Shown piece after piece: positions 1-6,685 of a stretch of 8,505 nucleotides of DNA (its first letter is position 1; each line of letters opens with the position of its first letter). Source of the stretch: Cyanobacteriota bacterium. Lineage in GTDB: Bacteria; Cyanobacteriota; Cyanobacteriia; PCC-6307; Cyanobiaceae. The notes below the pieces were generated by a model, which saw only the letters and a list, made by a program, of their open reading frames with translations, made no database searches and was not told where the DNA came from. Made by a program: the position numbers and the translations under genes. Location: assembly GCA_026389255.1 (NCBI GenBank), contig JAPLIF010000107.1, positions 1 to 8,505 of the forward strand. Reading direction: 5' to 3'.

Positions 1-2
1 GC

Positions 3-1046
3 ACCCTCAGCACAGCCTCCATTGACCAGGTGGCGCGCCTTGTGATGGATAAATACCTGAGGCGCCAGCTGATTCGCTCAGGCAACGAGGTCATCCGTCT
101 CGGCTTCGATCAGAGCAAACCCATGGAGCAGGTGCTCGACGAGGCCGAGCAGAAGATCTTTGCCATCAGCCAGGAAAAGCCGAGCGTGGGTCTGATTCCC
201 ACCGCCGAGATCCTTACAAGTACCTTCAACGAGATCGAGAGCCGCTCCCTCGGCACTGCCGTTGCCGGCATTCCGGTGAACTTCTATGACCTCGATGCCA
301 TCACCCAGGGCCTGCAGCGCAGTGATTTGATCATCGTGGCGGGTCGACCCGCCAGGGGAAAAACCACGATCGTGCTCAACATCGCCAAAAACGTAGCCCA
401 GTTGCATCAGCTGCCGGTTGCTGTGTTCAGTCTGGAAATGAGTAAGGAGCAACTCACCTATCGCCTGTTGTCGATGGAGGTGGGCATCGAAAGCGGCCGA
501 CTCCGCACCGGACGTCTCCAACCCGAGGAATGGCCCTTGCTGGGCAACGCCATCAGCAGCCTCAGTCAGCTGCCGTTGTTCCTCGATGACAAACCCAACG
601 CCGGCGTGTTGGAGATGCGCTCACTATGTCGGCGCCTGATGGCTGAAACGGGCAAGGAATTGGGACTGGTGATGATCGACTATCTGCAGCTTATGGAAGG
701 TTCGACCCCCGATAACCGGGTGCAGGAGCTCTCGCGCATTACTCGTGGCCTCAAGGGCATGGCCCGCGAACTGAATGTGCCCGTGATGGCCCTTTCCCAG
801 CTCAGTCGTGGCGTTGAGGCCCGCACCAATAAACGGCCCATGCTCAGTGATCTGCGTGAATCGGGCTCGATTGAACAGGATGCCGATCTGGTGTTGATGA
901 TTTACCGCGATGAGTACTACAACCCCGACACGGCCGACCGCGGCATCACCGAAGTGATCGTGACCAAGCACCGCAATGGCCCAGTGGGAACGGTCAAATT
1001 GCTGTTTGAACCCCAGTTCACGCGCTTCAGGAACCTGGCTGCTTGA
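3..1046 (+). CDS. dnaB: Replicative DNA helicase DnaB, 3' part (5' end outside window)
   Basis: DnaB is the hexameric helicase that unwinds DNA ahead of the replication fork and recruits primase. The frame is open to the left edge, and its first residues (TLSTASIDQ) read as the end of the DnaB N-terminal domain, so the GTG at 30 is not the true start. Numbering from that GTG, the linker region spans about 1-75 and the RecA-like ATPase follows. The Walker A loop is GRPARGKTT (105-113), then come FSLEMSKEQ (133-141), a Walker B strand ending in MIDYLQLM (215-222), ALSQLSRG (254-261) and DLRESGSIEQDAD (274-286). DnaB usually has GRPSMGKT, so SM is replaced by AR here, while the catalytic GKT is kept. 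The junction RESG/SIEQD, where the Synechocystis DnaB intein sits, is uninterrupted. The protein ends in FRNLAA. The downstream neighbours are unrelated ribosomal genes. The family call is secure. Confidence 0.96.
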   Translation, partial: TLSTASIDQVARLVMDKYLRRQLIRSGNEVIRLGFDQSKPMEQVLDEAEQKIFAISQEKPSVGLIPTAEILTSTFNEIESRSLGTAVAGIPVNFYDLDAITQGLQRSDLIIVAGRPARGKTTIVLNIAKNVAQLHQLPVAVFSLEMSKEQLTYRLLSMEVGIESGRLRTGRLQPEEWPLLGNAISSLSQLPLFLDDKPNAGVLEMRSLCRRLMAETGKELGLVMIDYLQLMEGSTPDNRVQELSRITRGLKGMARELNVPVMALSQLSRGVEARTNKRPMLSDLRESGSIEQDADLVLMIYRDEYYNPDTADRGITEVIVTKHRNGPVGTVKLLFEPQFTRFRNLAA

Positions 1047-1072
1047 CCTTTGAGGGTAGGGGGCAGGCTATC

Positions 1073-1081
1073 TGCTACATT
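1073..1081 (+). promoter_or_regulatory. Possible extended -10 promoter element
   Basis: TGCTACATT has the TGn extension followed by TACATT, which matches TATAAT at four of six positions. No good -35 sits at the usual distance. The TTGACC at 1043-1048 overlaps the dnaB stop and is 27 bases from TACATT, which is too far. Transcription from this element would begin near 1088, at the foot of the rod-like fold at 1090-1193. The evidence is weak. Confidence 0.25.
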
Positions 1082-1089
1082 CAATTCTT

Positions 1090-1193
1090 GTGCCGAAGTT
1101 CTGTGCCCGTCCGCTAGCCGGGCCTCCAGTCGCGACACAAGGATCGTCCGTGGTGGCGATTCTCTAGGCCAGTACGGGAAAGTGTTTCGGCAC
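1090..1193 (+). ncRNA. Candidate structured RNA, rod-like fold between dnaB and rplC
   Basis: The basal stem pairs GTGCCGAA (1090-1097) perfectly with TTCGGCAC (1186-1193) and can extend by two G-U pairs. Moving inward in order are CCCGT (1106-1110) with ACGGG (1174-1178), GGCCT (1121-1125) with AGGCC (1166-1170), TCGC (1130-1133) with GCGA (1156-1159), CAC (1136-1138) with GTG (1150-1152), and GGA (1141-1143) with TCC (1147-1149). These helices are colinear and separated by small internal loops. A further match, GGGGGCAGG (1059-1067) with CCTGCCTCT (1235-1243), two G-U pairs included, would enclose everything in about 185 bases, the size and general shape of 6S RNA. That outer stem conflicts with a start at the -10-like element. 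A local hairpin GCCCG/CGGGC (1105-1109/1119-1123) competes with part of the rod. I do not recognise the sequence as tmRNA, RNase P RNA, SRP RNA or a tRNA. The alternative is a leader of the operon. Confidence 0.3.
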
Positions 1194-1223
1194 TCAACCG
1201 TCGGGAAACTGCAAAGGGATGCC

Positions 1224-1238
1224 CAGGAATATTTCCTG
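1224..1238 (+). repeat. Short hairpin, possible non-canonical 3' end
   Basis: CAGGAA and TTCCTG form a perfect 6-bp inverted repeat with loop TAT. It is followed by CCTCTCCTC, which is pyrimidine-rich but lacks a T-run. It could mark the 3' end of dnaB or of the candidate RNA, but it is not a standard intrinsic terminator. Confidence 0.3.
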
Positions 1239-1285
1239 CCTCTCCTCAAGCAAGTCCCAGCCCACTGACTTCGCTCGCTAGCCCC

Positions 1286-1310
1286 CAGTTCTGGATTCCA
1301 TTCAGGACTG
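1286..1310 (+). repeat. Hairpin in the rplC upstream region
   Basis: CAGTTCTG (1286-1293) pairs with CAGGACTG (1303-1310) over 8 bp, including one U-G pair, around a 9-base loop. There is no T-run after it, so it is not a canonical terminator. Its role is unknown. It may be part of the operon leader. Confidence 0.35.
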
Positions 1311-1337
1311 TTCTGCGATTCACGAATTCAGATCCTT

Positions 1338-1390
1338 GCCAACCCTGGACAATTTCGGTTGTCTTGGGGCCTTCTCGTTATCGGGTTGGC
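1338..1390 (+). promoter_or_regulatory. Nested inverted repeat in the rplC leader
   Basis: GCCAACCC (1338-1345) is a perfect inverted repeat of GGGTTGGC (1383-1390). Inside it, GGACAA (1347-1352) pairs with TTGTCT (1359-1364), with one G-U pair, capped by a T-G pair and a TTCG tetraloop (1354-1357). Alternatively, the same CCC (1343-1345) can pair with GGG (1366-1368) and lengthen the inner hairpin, so two mutually exclusive forms are possible. The fold ends 35 bases before the rplC ATG, which has no Shine-Dalgarno sequence. Such placement suits a translational or attenuation control element, but that function is inferred only. Confidence 0.35.
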
Positions 1391-1425
1391 CATGGCTTTT
1401 CCAGCTGGCTTAGTTCCCTGTTCCC

Positions 1426-2073
1426 ATGTCCATCGGCATTCTCGGGAAGAAGCTGGGTATGTCCCAGTTCTTCGACGACGAAGGCAGATCCATCCCGGTC
1501 ACCGTGATCGAGGCGGGTCCCTGCCGCATCACCCAGATCAAGAACGACGCCACCGACGGTTACTCCGCCGTTCAGGTCGGTTTTGGCGAAATCCGCGACA
1601 AGCTTGTCAACAAGCCTGCCAAGGGTCATCTAGCTCGCTCCGGTGAAGACCCGCTGCGCCATTTGCGGGAGTACCGAGTGGCCAGCGTTGACGGTCTTGA
1701 GTTGGGTGGGGCGATCACCGTTTCCGCCTTTGAGGCCGGCCAGAAGATTGATGTCAGTGGTGACACCGTCGGTCGTGGCTTTTCCGGTTTTCAGAAGCGC
1801 CATGGCTTCAGCCGTGGTCCCATGACCCACGGTTCCAAGAACCACCGCGAACCGGGGTCCATCGGCGCCGGCACGACCCCCGGCCGTGTCTATCCCGGCA
1901 AGCGGATGGCCGGTCGCTACGGCGGCAAGCAGATCACCACCCGGGGACTCACCATCCTCAAGGTGGACACCGAGCACAATCTGCTCGTAGTCAAGGGCTC
2001 CGTTCCCGGCAAGCCGGGCGCTTTGCTCAACATCCGCCCGGCCAAGCGGGTGGGCTTCACTGCGGCGTCCTGA
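1426..2073 (+). CDS. rplC: 50S ribosomal protein L3
   Basis: L3 is an early-assembly 50S protein that binds near the 3' end of 23S rRNA and sends a long loop toward the peptidyl transferase centre. The 215 residues match the bacterial length. The N-terminus [16 protein letters not shown] is diagnostic, and the L3 core runs through [16 protein letters not shown] (117-131), [14 protein letters not shown] (134-147) and [15 protein letters not shown] (150-164). The glutamine that PrmB methylates in E. coli (within GSIGQNQTPG) is absent; the motif reads [10 protein letters not shown]. The ATG is firm, because an in-frame TAG lies at 1411-1413 with no start codon between. No Shine-Dalgarno sequence precedes it. 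It is the first gene of the ribosomal cluster, with no rpsJ before it, as is usual in cyanobacteria. rplD starts 11 bases downstream. Confidence 0.98.
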   Translation: MSIGILGKKLGMSQFFDDEGRSIPVTVIEAGPCRITQIKNDATDGYSAVQVGFGEIRDKLVNKPAKGHLARSGEDPLRHLREYRVASVDGLELGGAITVSAFEAGQKIDVSGDTVGRGFSGFQKRHGFSRGPMTHGSKNHREPGSIGAGTTPGRVYPGKRMAGRYGGKQITTRGLTILKVDTEHNLLVVKGSVPGKPGALLNIRPAKRVGFTAAS

Positions 2074-2084
2074 GGAGAATCACC

Positions 2085-2720
2085 ATGGCTAACTGTGTAG
2101 TACGTGATTGGCAGGGCAAGGAAAGTGGCCAAGCCTCCCTCGACCTCAAGGTCGCACGGGAGACTTCCGCCGTTGACCTCCTGCATCGCGCCGTCGTGCG
2201 CCAGCTCGCCAATGCCCGCCAAGGCACTGCGAGCACCCTCACCCGCGCCGAGGTGGCGGGTGGTGGCCGCAAGCCCTACAAGCAGAAGGGCACCGGCCGG
2301 GCCCGGCAAGGGTCCATCCGCACCCCGCTGCGTCCCGGTGGTGGCATCGTTTTCGGTCCTAAGCCTCGCTCCTACTCCCTGGCGATGAATCGCAAGGAGC
2401 GTCGCCTGGCCCTGCGTACCGCCCTGATGAGCCGCGTTGCGGACATCACTGTGGTGAAGGGCTTTGCCCAGGGCCTGGAAGCCCCCAAGACCCGCGAAAT
2501 CACCGCGGCCCTGCAGCGATTCGGCATCGCTGCTGATGCCAAAGTCCTGTTGGTGATTGATGGAGCCTCTGAGGAAGTGCGCCTTTCGGTACGCAACCTT
2601 GAGAAGGTCAAGTTGATCGCAGCCGACCAGCTCAATGTCTTCGACCTGCTCAACGCCTCCAAGCTGGTGTTGAACGAAGAAGCACTTGCCAAGATCCAGG
2701 AGGTTTACGGAGATGGCTGA
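2085..2720 (+). CDS. rplD: 50S ribosomal protein L4
   Basis: L4 binds domain I of 23S rRNA, and its extended loop lines the peptide exit tunnel. The 211 residues are of family length. The tunnel loop is visible at about 59-95, including [19 protein letters not shown] and [12 protein letters not shown], followed by the conserved helix [14 protein letters not shown] (101-114) and a C-terminal alpha/beta half. GAGGAG (2072-2077), overlapping the rplC stop, is a good ribosome binding site 7 bases before the ATG. The 3' end overlaps rplW by 8 bases, so translation of the two is probably coupled. In E. coli, L4 represses its own operon; whether that holds here cannot be seen. Confidence 0.98.
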   Translation: MANCVVRDWQGKESGQASLDLKVARETSAVDLLHRAVVRQLANARQGTASTLTRAEVAGGGRKPYKQKGTGRARQGSIRTPLRPGGGIVFGPKPRSYSLAMNRKERRLALRTALMSRVADITVVKGFAQGLEAPKTREITAALQRFGIAADAKVLLVIDGASEEVRLSVRNLEKVKLIAADQLNVFDLLNASKLVLNEEALAKIQEVYGDG

Positions 2721-3015
2721 ACGTTTCACCGGTCGGTTGGCGGATGTGATCCGTCGCCCCCTGATCACCGAGAAGGCCACCCGGGCCCTCGATCTGAATC
2801 AATACACCTTTGAGGTGGATCATCGGGCTGCCAAGCCCGACATCAAAGCTGCGGTTGAGACTCTCTTTGACGTCAAGGTCATTGGGATCAGTACCATGAA
2901 TCCTCCCCGTCGTTCCCGACGTGTGGGTCGCTTCGCCGGCAAACGAGCACAAGTCAAAAAGGCTGTGGTGCGTTTGGCCGAAGGCAGCTCCATCCAGTTG
3001 TTCCCTGAGTCCTGA
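2713..3015 (+). CDS. rplW: 50S ribosomal protein L23
   Basis: L23 sits at the tunnel exit and is the docking site for trigger factor and SRP. The protein is 100 residues, beginning [22 protein letters not shown], with the conserved [10 protein letters not shown] box near residues 13-22, YTFEVD after it, and the basic [13 protein letters not shown] stretch in the extended loop. The frame stays open further upstream, to a TTG at 2686, but the ATG at 2713 is chosen. It has AGGAGG (2698-2703) at a 9-base spacing, and the protein then begins where L23 should. The start overlaps the end of rplD by 8 bases. Confidence 0.97.
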   Translation: MAERFTGRLADVIRRPLITEKATRALDLNQYTFEVDHRAAKPDIKAAVETLFDVKVIGISTMNPPRRSRRVGRFAGKRAQVKKAVVRLAEGSSIQLFPES

Positions 3016-3029
3016 GGGTCTGAATCGTC

Positions 3030-3893
3030 ATGGCTATCCGTAACTACAGACCCACCAGTCCAGGCACCCGCACCCTGGTGGTCACCGACTTCAGCGAAAT
3101 CACCGGTCGCGCTCGCGAGCGTGGCCTTGTTGTCGCCAAGCATCGGCGCAAGGGTCGCAACAATCGCGGCGTTATCACTTGCCGCCACCGTGGTGGTGGA
3201 CACAAGCGCCTCTACCGTCTGGTCGATTTCCGCCGAGACAAGCATGGCGTTCAGGCCCGTGTCGCCGCCATTCATTACGACCCCCATCGCAATGCTCGCC
3301 TGGCGCTGCTCTATTACAGCGATGGCGAAAAACGCTATATCCTGGCGCCCGCCCGCATTGCCGTCGGCCAGACCGTCATCTCCGGCCCCGATAGCCCCAT
3401 TGAGGTCGGCAACGCCCTCCCCCTTTCGGCCATTCCGCTCGGCTCCAGCGTCCACAACGTTGAGCTTTACGCCGGTCGTGGTGGCCAAATGGTCCGCACG
3501 GCAGGGGCCAGCGCCCAGGTCGTGGCCAAGGAAGGGGACTACGTCGCCCTCAAGCTGCCTTCGACGGAAGTCCGCTTGATTCGTCGGGAGTGTTACGCCA
3601 CCCTCGGCGAGGTCGGTAACGCCGAACAACGCAACACCAGCCTCGGCAAGGCTGGCCGCAAGCGCTGGCTTGGCCGCCGCCCCGAAGTGCGAGGCAGTGT
3701 CATGAACCCTTGCGATCACCCCCATGGCGGTGGCGAAGGTCGCGCTCCTATCGGACGTTCTGGTCCTGTGACCCCCTGGGGCAAGCCCGCCCTTGGTTAC
3801 AAGACCCGTAAGCGGAACAAACCCAGTAACCGCTTTGTACTCCGCAAACGTCGCCGCACCTCCAAGCGGAGCCGTGGTGGACGGGACGCTTGA
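3030..3893 (+). CDS. rplB: 50S ribosomal protein L2
   Basis: L2 is a primary 23S rRNA binding protein needed for subunit joining and peptidyl transferase activity. The 287 residues are full length: an OB-fold RNA-binding half, then an SH3-like half with [10 protein letters not shown] (137-146) and [16 protein letters not shown] (156-171). The conserved [10 protein letters not shown] box (229-238) contains the histidine equivalent to E. coli His229. The motif reads [10 protein letters not shown], with Cys228 where most bacteria have Val. The very basic tail [15 protein letters not shown] is typical of cyanobacterial L2. GAGGG (3014-3018), overlapping the rplW stop, serves as a moderate ribosome binding site 11 bases from the ATG. 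Confidence 0.98.
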   Translation: MAIRNYRPTSPGTRTLVVTDFSEITGRARERGLVVAKHRRKGRNNRGVITCRHRGGGHKRLYRLVDFRRDKHGVQARVAAIHYDPHRNARLALLYYSDGEKRYILAPARIAVGQTVISGPDSPIEVGNALPLSAIPLGSSVHNVELYAGRGGQMVRTAGASAQVVAKEGDYVALKLPSTEVRLIRRECYATLGEVGNAEQRNTSLGKAGRKRWLGRRPEVRGSVMNPCDHPHGGGEGRAPIGRSGPVTPWGKPALGYKTRKRNKPSNRFVLRKRRRTSKRSRGGRDA

Positions 3894-3928
3894 TGAATTA
3901 CTTCGCTTCGTTGTACGCCTGATCCACC

Positions 3929-4204
3929 ATGGGACGCTCACTCAAAAAAGGACCATTTGTCGCCGACAGCCTGCTTCGCAAGCTCGAGAAGCAGAACACA
4001 GACGACGACAAATCCGTGATCAAAACTTGGTCACGGGCCTCCACTATTCTGCCGATGATGATCGGCCACACCATTGCCGTTCACAACGGCAAGGCCCACG
4101 TTCCGGTCTACGTGACCGAGCAGATGGTGGGCCACAAACTCGGCGAATTCGCCCCGACCCGCACCTTCCGCGGTCACACCAAGGACAAGAAGGGAGGACG
4201 TTGA
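3929..4204 (+). CDS. rpsS: 30S ribosomal protein S19
   Basis: S19 lies in the head of the 30S subunit beside S13 and contacts the A-site finger region. The protein is 91 residues, starting [18 protein letters not shown]. It carries the S19 signature region with [21 protein letters not shown] (split here as [15 protein letters not shown] and KAHVPVYV) and [17 protein letters not shown] 35-base gap separates it from rplB. No Shine-Dalgarno sequence is visible in that gap, although the start is fixed by homology. The end region provides the ribosome binding site for rplV. Confidence 0.98.
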   Translation: MGRSLKKGPFVADSLLRKLEKQNTDDDKSVIKTWSRASTILPMMIGHTIAVHNGKAHVPVYVTEQMVGHKLGEFAPTRTFRGHTKDKKGGR

Positions 4205-4208
4205 TTCA

Positions 4209-4559
4209 ATGGCAAACACCATCACTGCCCAAGCTCACGGCCGCTACATCCGCGGTTCCGTTTCCAAGGTCCGGCGCGTACTCGACCAGATCAGAGGTCG
4301 CACCTATCGCGATGCCCTGATCATGCTCGAGTTCATGCCCTATCGCTCCACGGGACCGATTACCAAGGTTCTCCGTTCTGCGGTAGCCAATGCCGAAAAC
4401 AATCTCGGTCTTGACCCCTCTACCTTGATCATCAGCCAGGCCATTGCCGACATGGGGCCTTCCCTGAAGCGCTTCCGTCCACGCGCCCAGGGCCGCGCCT
4501 ACGCCATCAAGAAACAGACCTGCCACATCAGCATTGCTGTGGCGTCTCCTTCCGCCTGA
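4209..4559 (+). CDS. rplV: 50S ribosomal protein L22
   Basis: L22 binds all 23S rRNA domains and, with L4, forms the narrow part of the exit tunnel. The protein is 116 residues. The N-terminal helix region includes ARYIRGSV-like [20 protein letters not shown] (11-30). The C-terminal beta-hairpin that reaches the tunnel is at about 82-110, including [18 protein letters not shown] and [17 protein letters not shown] (4192-4197) lies 11 bases before the ATG, inside the end of rpsS. The gap between the two genes is 4 bases. Confidence 0.97.
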   Translation: MANTITAQAHGRYIRGSVSKVRRVLDQIRGRTYRDALIMLEFMPYRSTGPITKVLRSAVANAENNLGLDPSTLIISQAIADMGPSLKRFRPRAQGRAYAIKKQTCHISIAVASPSA

Positions 4560-4578
4560 CCCCCGAGGACACCGACCG

Positions 4579-5307
4579 ATGGGACACAAAATCCATCCAA
4601 CCGGCCTGCGCCTGGGGATCACCCAGGAACACCGCTCCCGCTGGTACGCCCCAAGCCGCACCTATCCGACCCTTCTTCAGGAGGACGATCGGATACGCAA
4701 GTTCATCCACAAGAAATATGCCTCTGCTGGCATCAGCGACGTGCTGATCGCCCGCAAGGCCGACCAACTTGAGGTTGAGCTCAAGACCGCCCGTCCAGGT
4801 GTCCTTGTCGGACGCCAAGGCAGCGGCATCGAAGAACTACGCACTGGCATTCAGGCCACCCTCAAAGATGCGTCCCGCCAAGTGCGGATCAACGTGGTTG
4901 AGGTGGAACGGGTCGACGCCGACGCCTACTTGCTAGCTGAGTACATCGCCCAGCAGCTGGAAAAGCGGGTTGCCTTCCGCCGTGTCATGCGCATGGCTGT
5001 GCAGCGTGCCCAGCGCGCTGGTGTGCTTGGTCTCAAGATCCAGGTAGGCGGACGTCTTAATGGCGCCGAAATTGCCCGGACCGAATGGACTCGCGAAGGT
5101 CGAGTTCCCCTGCACACCCTTCGGGCTGACATCGATTACGCCACTAAGGTGGCCACCACCACCTATGGCGTTCTTGGCATCAAGGTGTGGGTATTTAAAG
5201 GAGAGGTGCTTCCCGGTCAGCAAGAACAGCTGCCCGCTGGCGGAGCCCCCAAGCGCCGTGCTAATCGCCGGCCCCAACAATTTGAAGATCGCTCCAACGA
5301 GGAGTGA
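4579..5307 (+). CDS. rpsC: 30S ribosomal protein S3
   Basis: S3 lies at the mRNA entry channel of the 30S head and helps unwind incoming mRNA. The protein is 242 residues, beginning [15 protein letters not shown] type II KH domain has its GXXG loop as GRQG (78-81) in [13 protein letters not shown]. The C-terminal S3 domain includes [18 protein letters not shown] (134-151) and [15 protein letters not shown] (156-170). The tail after 210 is rich in Q, R and E. The frame is open upstream to a TTG at 4534 inside rplV, but the ATG at 4579 is chosen because GAGGA (4565-4569) precedes it by 9 bases and the conserved N-terminus starts there. The gap from rplV is 19 bases. Confidence 0.98.
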   Translation: MGHKIHPTGLRLGITQEHRSRWYAPSRTYPTLLQEDDRIRKFIHKKYASAGISDVLIARKADQLEVELKTARPGVLVGRQGSGIEELRTGIQATLKDASRQVRINVVEVERVDADAYLLAEYIAQQLEKRVAFRRVMRMAVQRAQRAGVLGLKIQVGGRLNGAEIARTEWTREGRVPLHTLRADIDYATKVATTTYGVLGIKVWVFKGEVLPGQQEQLPAGGAPKRRANRRPQQFEDRSNEE

Positions 5308-5320
5308 GGGAAGCTGAACC

Positions 5321-5830
5321 ATGCTGAGTCCACGTCGCGTCAAATTCCGCAAGCAACAGCGAGGCCGCATGCGCGGCATCGCTACCCGCGGTAACACCAT
5401 CGCCTTTGGCGAATTTGCTCTTCAGGCCCAAGAATGTGGCTGGATCACTTCCCGCCAAATTGAGGCCAGCCGGCGGGCCATGACCCGTTATGTCAAACGG
5501 GGCGGCAAGATCTGGATCCGGATCTTTCCCGACAAGCCTGTCACCATGCGCGCTGCTGAAACCCGGATGGGTTCCGGTAAGGGCAACCCGGAATTCTGGG
5601 TGGCGGTGATTAAACCCGGTCGGATTCTCTTTGAGATGGGTGGTCCCGAGATCACCGAAGCCATCGCCAAAGAGGCCATGCGCTTGGCGCAGTACAAGCT
5701 GCCCCTTAAGACCAAGTTCCTCGCTCTTGCCGACCAGCCGGCCGAGCTGGTAGCCGAGGAAAGTGACGACGTTGCGGTAACCCCCGCAGCTGATCTGTCG
5801 CCGTCCCCTGCCCTCGCTCTGGAGTCCTAA
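5321..5830 (+). CDS. rplP: 50S ribosomal protein L16 with acidic C-terminal tail
   Basis: L16 sits near the A site and organises the tRNA-binding face of the 50S subunit. The conserved core covers residues 1 to about 136: [34 protein letters not shown] (40-56), [14 protein letters not shown] (62-75), [19 protein letters not shown] (82-100) and [10 protein letters not shown] (124-133). E. coli L16 ends at 136 residues, whereas this one has 169. The extra tail of about 33 residues is acidic and low in complexity ([16 protein letters not shown], then a stretch rich in A, P and S). Tails of this kind are, to my recollection, seen in some picocyanobacteria. GAGGG (5306-5310) precedes the ATG by 10 bases. 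Confidence 0.97.
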   Translation: MLSPRRVKFRKQQRGRMRGIATRGNTIAFGEFALQAQECGWITSRQIEASRRAMTRYVKRGGKIWIRIFPDKPVTMRAAETRMGSGKGNPEFWVAVIKPGRILFEMGGPEITEAIAKEAMRLAQYKLPLKTKFLALADQPAELVAEESDDVAVTPAADLSPSPALALES

Positions 5831-5832
5831 CC

Positions 5833-6042
5833 ATGGCCCGCCCCACGATCCTCGAGGTGCGCAACCTCACCGATACCCAGATCATCGAAGGCATTGACGG
5901 CGTCCGTCGTCAACTTTTCGATCTCCGTTTCCAGCGGGCCACCCGCCGCCTGGAACATCCGCACCGCTTCAAGGAGGCCCGCATCAAGCTGGCTCACCTG
6001 CTATCGGTGCAGCAGGAGCGTCAGCGCTCCACCGCCTCCTGA
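5833..6042 (+). CDS. rpmC: 50S ribosomal protein L29
   Basis: L29 is a small helical protein beside L23 at the tunnel exit. The protein is 69 residues, a two-helix hairpin with the family motif [15 protein letters not shown] in the middle and [16 protein letters not shown] in the second helix. It begins 2 bases after the rplP stop. GGAG (5821-5824) lies 8 bases before the ATG. The short length and position between L16 and S17 are as in all bacteria with this operon. Confidence 0.96.
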   Translation: MARPTILEVRNLTDTQIIEGIDGVRRQLFDLRFQRATRRLEHPHRFKEARIKLAHLLSVQQERQRSTAS

Positions 6043-6056
6043 ACCCCTCCATTCCC

Positions 6057-6305
6057 ATGGCACTCAAGGAAAGGATCGGCACCGTCGTCAGCGACAAGAT
6101 GGATAAAACGGTGGTGGTTGCGGTGGAAAACCGCTTTCCCCATCCCATCTACCTGAAGACAGTTAGCCGCACCACCCGCTACAAGGCCCACGACGAAGCC
6201 AACAATTGCCGCGTCGGCGATCGGGTCCGCATCACTGAAACCAGGCCCCTCAGTCGCACTAAGCGCTGGATGGTGGCTGAGGTGATCTCCACCACCGCTT
6301 CTTGA
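6057..6305 (+). CDS. rpsQ: 30S ribosomal protein S17
   Basis: S17 is a primary 16S rRNA binding protein of the 30S body with an OB fold. The protein is 82 residues: [18 protein letters not shown] (4-21), [19 protein letters not shown], and the signature [18 protein letters not shown] (54-71). There is no purine-rich ribosome binding site in the 14 bases after rpmC (ACCCCTCCATTCCC), so it may depend on translational coupling. Its stop codon overlaps the strong GAGGAGG of rplN. Confidence 0.97.
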   Translation: MALKERIGTVVSDKMDKTVVVAVENRFPHPIYLKTVSRTTRYKAHDEANNCRVGDRVRITETRPLSRTKRWMVAEVISTTAS

Positions 6306-6318
6306 GGAGGACCTACCA

Positions 6319-6684
6319 ATGATTCAACAGGAAACCTACCTCAACGTTGCTGATAACAGCGGCGCCAAACGGATTCAGTGCATCCGCGTGCTCGGTACCA
6401 ACCGTCGTTACGCCCACGTAGGCGACGTCATCGTTGCCGCTGTCAAAGATGCCATGCCCAATATGGGTGTGAAGAAGTCCGATGTCGTTAAGGCAGTGGT
6501 TGTTCGTACCCGAGCCACCCTGCGTCGTGACACCGGCAATTCGATTCGCTTTGACGACAACGCGGCTGTCATCCTTGCTAACGATAACAATCCCAAGGGC
6601 ACACGAGTTTTTGGACCCGTGGCCCGCGAACTGCGCGAGCGCAACTTTACCAAGATTGTGTCGCTTGCTCCGGAGGTGATCTGA
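6319..6684 (+). CDS. rplN: 50S ribosomal protein L14
   Basis: L14 lies at the subunit interface and forms bridges with 16S rRNA; it is also the site bound by the silencing factor RsfS. The protein is 121 residues, beginning [20 protein letters not shown]. It contains [15 protein letters not shown] (34-48), the signature [15 protein letters not shown] (59-73) and [20 protein letters not shown] (76-95). The GAGGAGG at 6304-6310 is one of the best ribosome binding sites in the window, 8 bases from the ATG. Confidence 0.98.
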   Translation: MIQQETYLNVADNSGAKRIQCIRVLGTNRRYAHVGDVIVAAVKDAMPNMGVKKSDVVKAVVVRTRATLRRDTGNSIRFDDNAAVILANDNNPKGTRVFGPVARELRERNFTKIVSLAPEVI

Positions 6685-6685
6685 A

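Larger units (their letters stand above)
1047..1425 (+). promoter_or_regulatory. Gene-free interval and presumed leader/promoter region of the ribosomal protein operon
   Basis: The 379 bases between dnaB and rplC hold no ORF that resembles a protein family. The region has several inverted repeats (listed separately), one extended -10-like element and no clear -35/-10 pair close to rplC. No canonical terminator (GC stem plus T-run) follows dnaB. Since the following genes are tightly packed, the promoter for rplC onward is expected here, but I cannot place it by eye. That it drives the operon is inference from gene spacing. Confidence 0.6.

Noticed and set aside
341..350. Perfect 10-base palindrome GGGTCGACCC
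   Set aside because: It lies inside the DnaB Walker A coding sequence and is explained by the codons for GRP. No regulatory context.
1224..1245. Intrinsic terminator after dnaB
   Set aside because: The hairpin CAGGAA/TTCCTG is real, but no T-run follows, so I list it only as a hairpin.
917..1249. 110-codon minus-strand frame across the dnaB end and the spacer
   Set aside because: The GAGGAGAGG-like purine run on the minus strand is only the complement of the CCTCTCCTC tract, and the product resembles nothing. It mostly antisenses dnaB.
1050..1268. 72-codon + strand frame starting at TTG just after dnaB
   Set aside because: There is no family resemblance and no ribosome binding site, the start is a weak TTG four bases from the dnaB stop, and the frame coincides with the paired region at 1090-1193, which explains the sequence better.
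1047..1425. tmRNA, RNase P RNA, SRP RNA or tRNA gene in the spacer
   Set aside because: I looked for a tRNA T-loop, a tmRNA tag reading frame, the RNase P conserved boxes and the SRP GGAAG-type loop, and saw none.
1917..2780. 287-codon minus-strand frame opposite rplD
   Set aside because: It is a shadow of rplC and rplD codon bias with no recognisable domain.
2820..3941. 373-codon minus-strand frame opposite rplB
   Set aside because: It lies entirely opposite rplW and rplB, which are certain. Long antisense frames are expected in GC-rich genes with strong third-base bias, and the product is repetitive A/T/G-rich with no motif.
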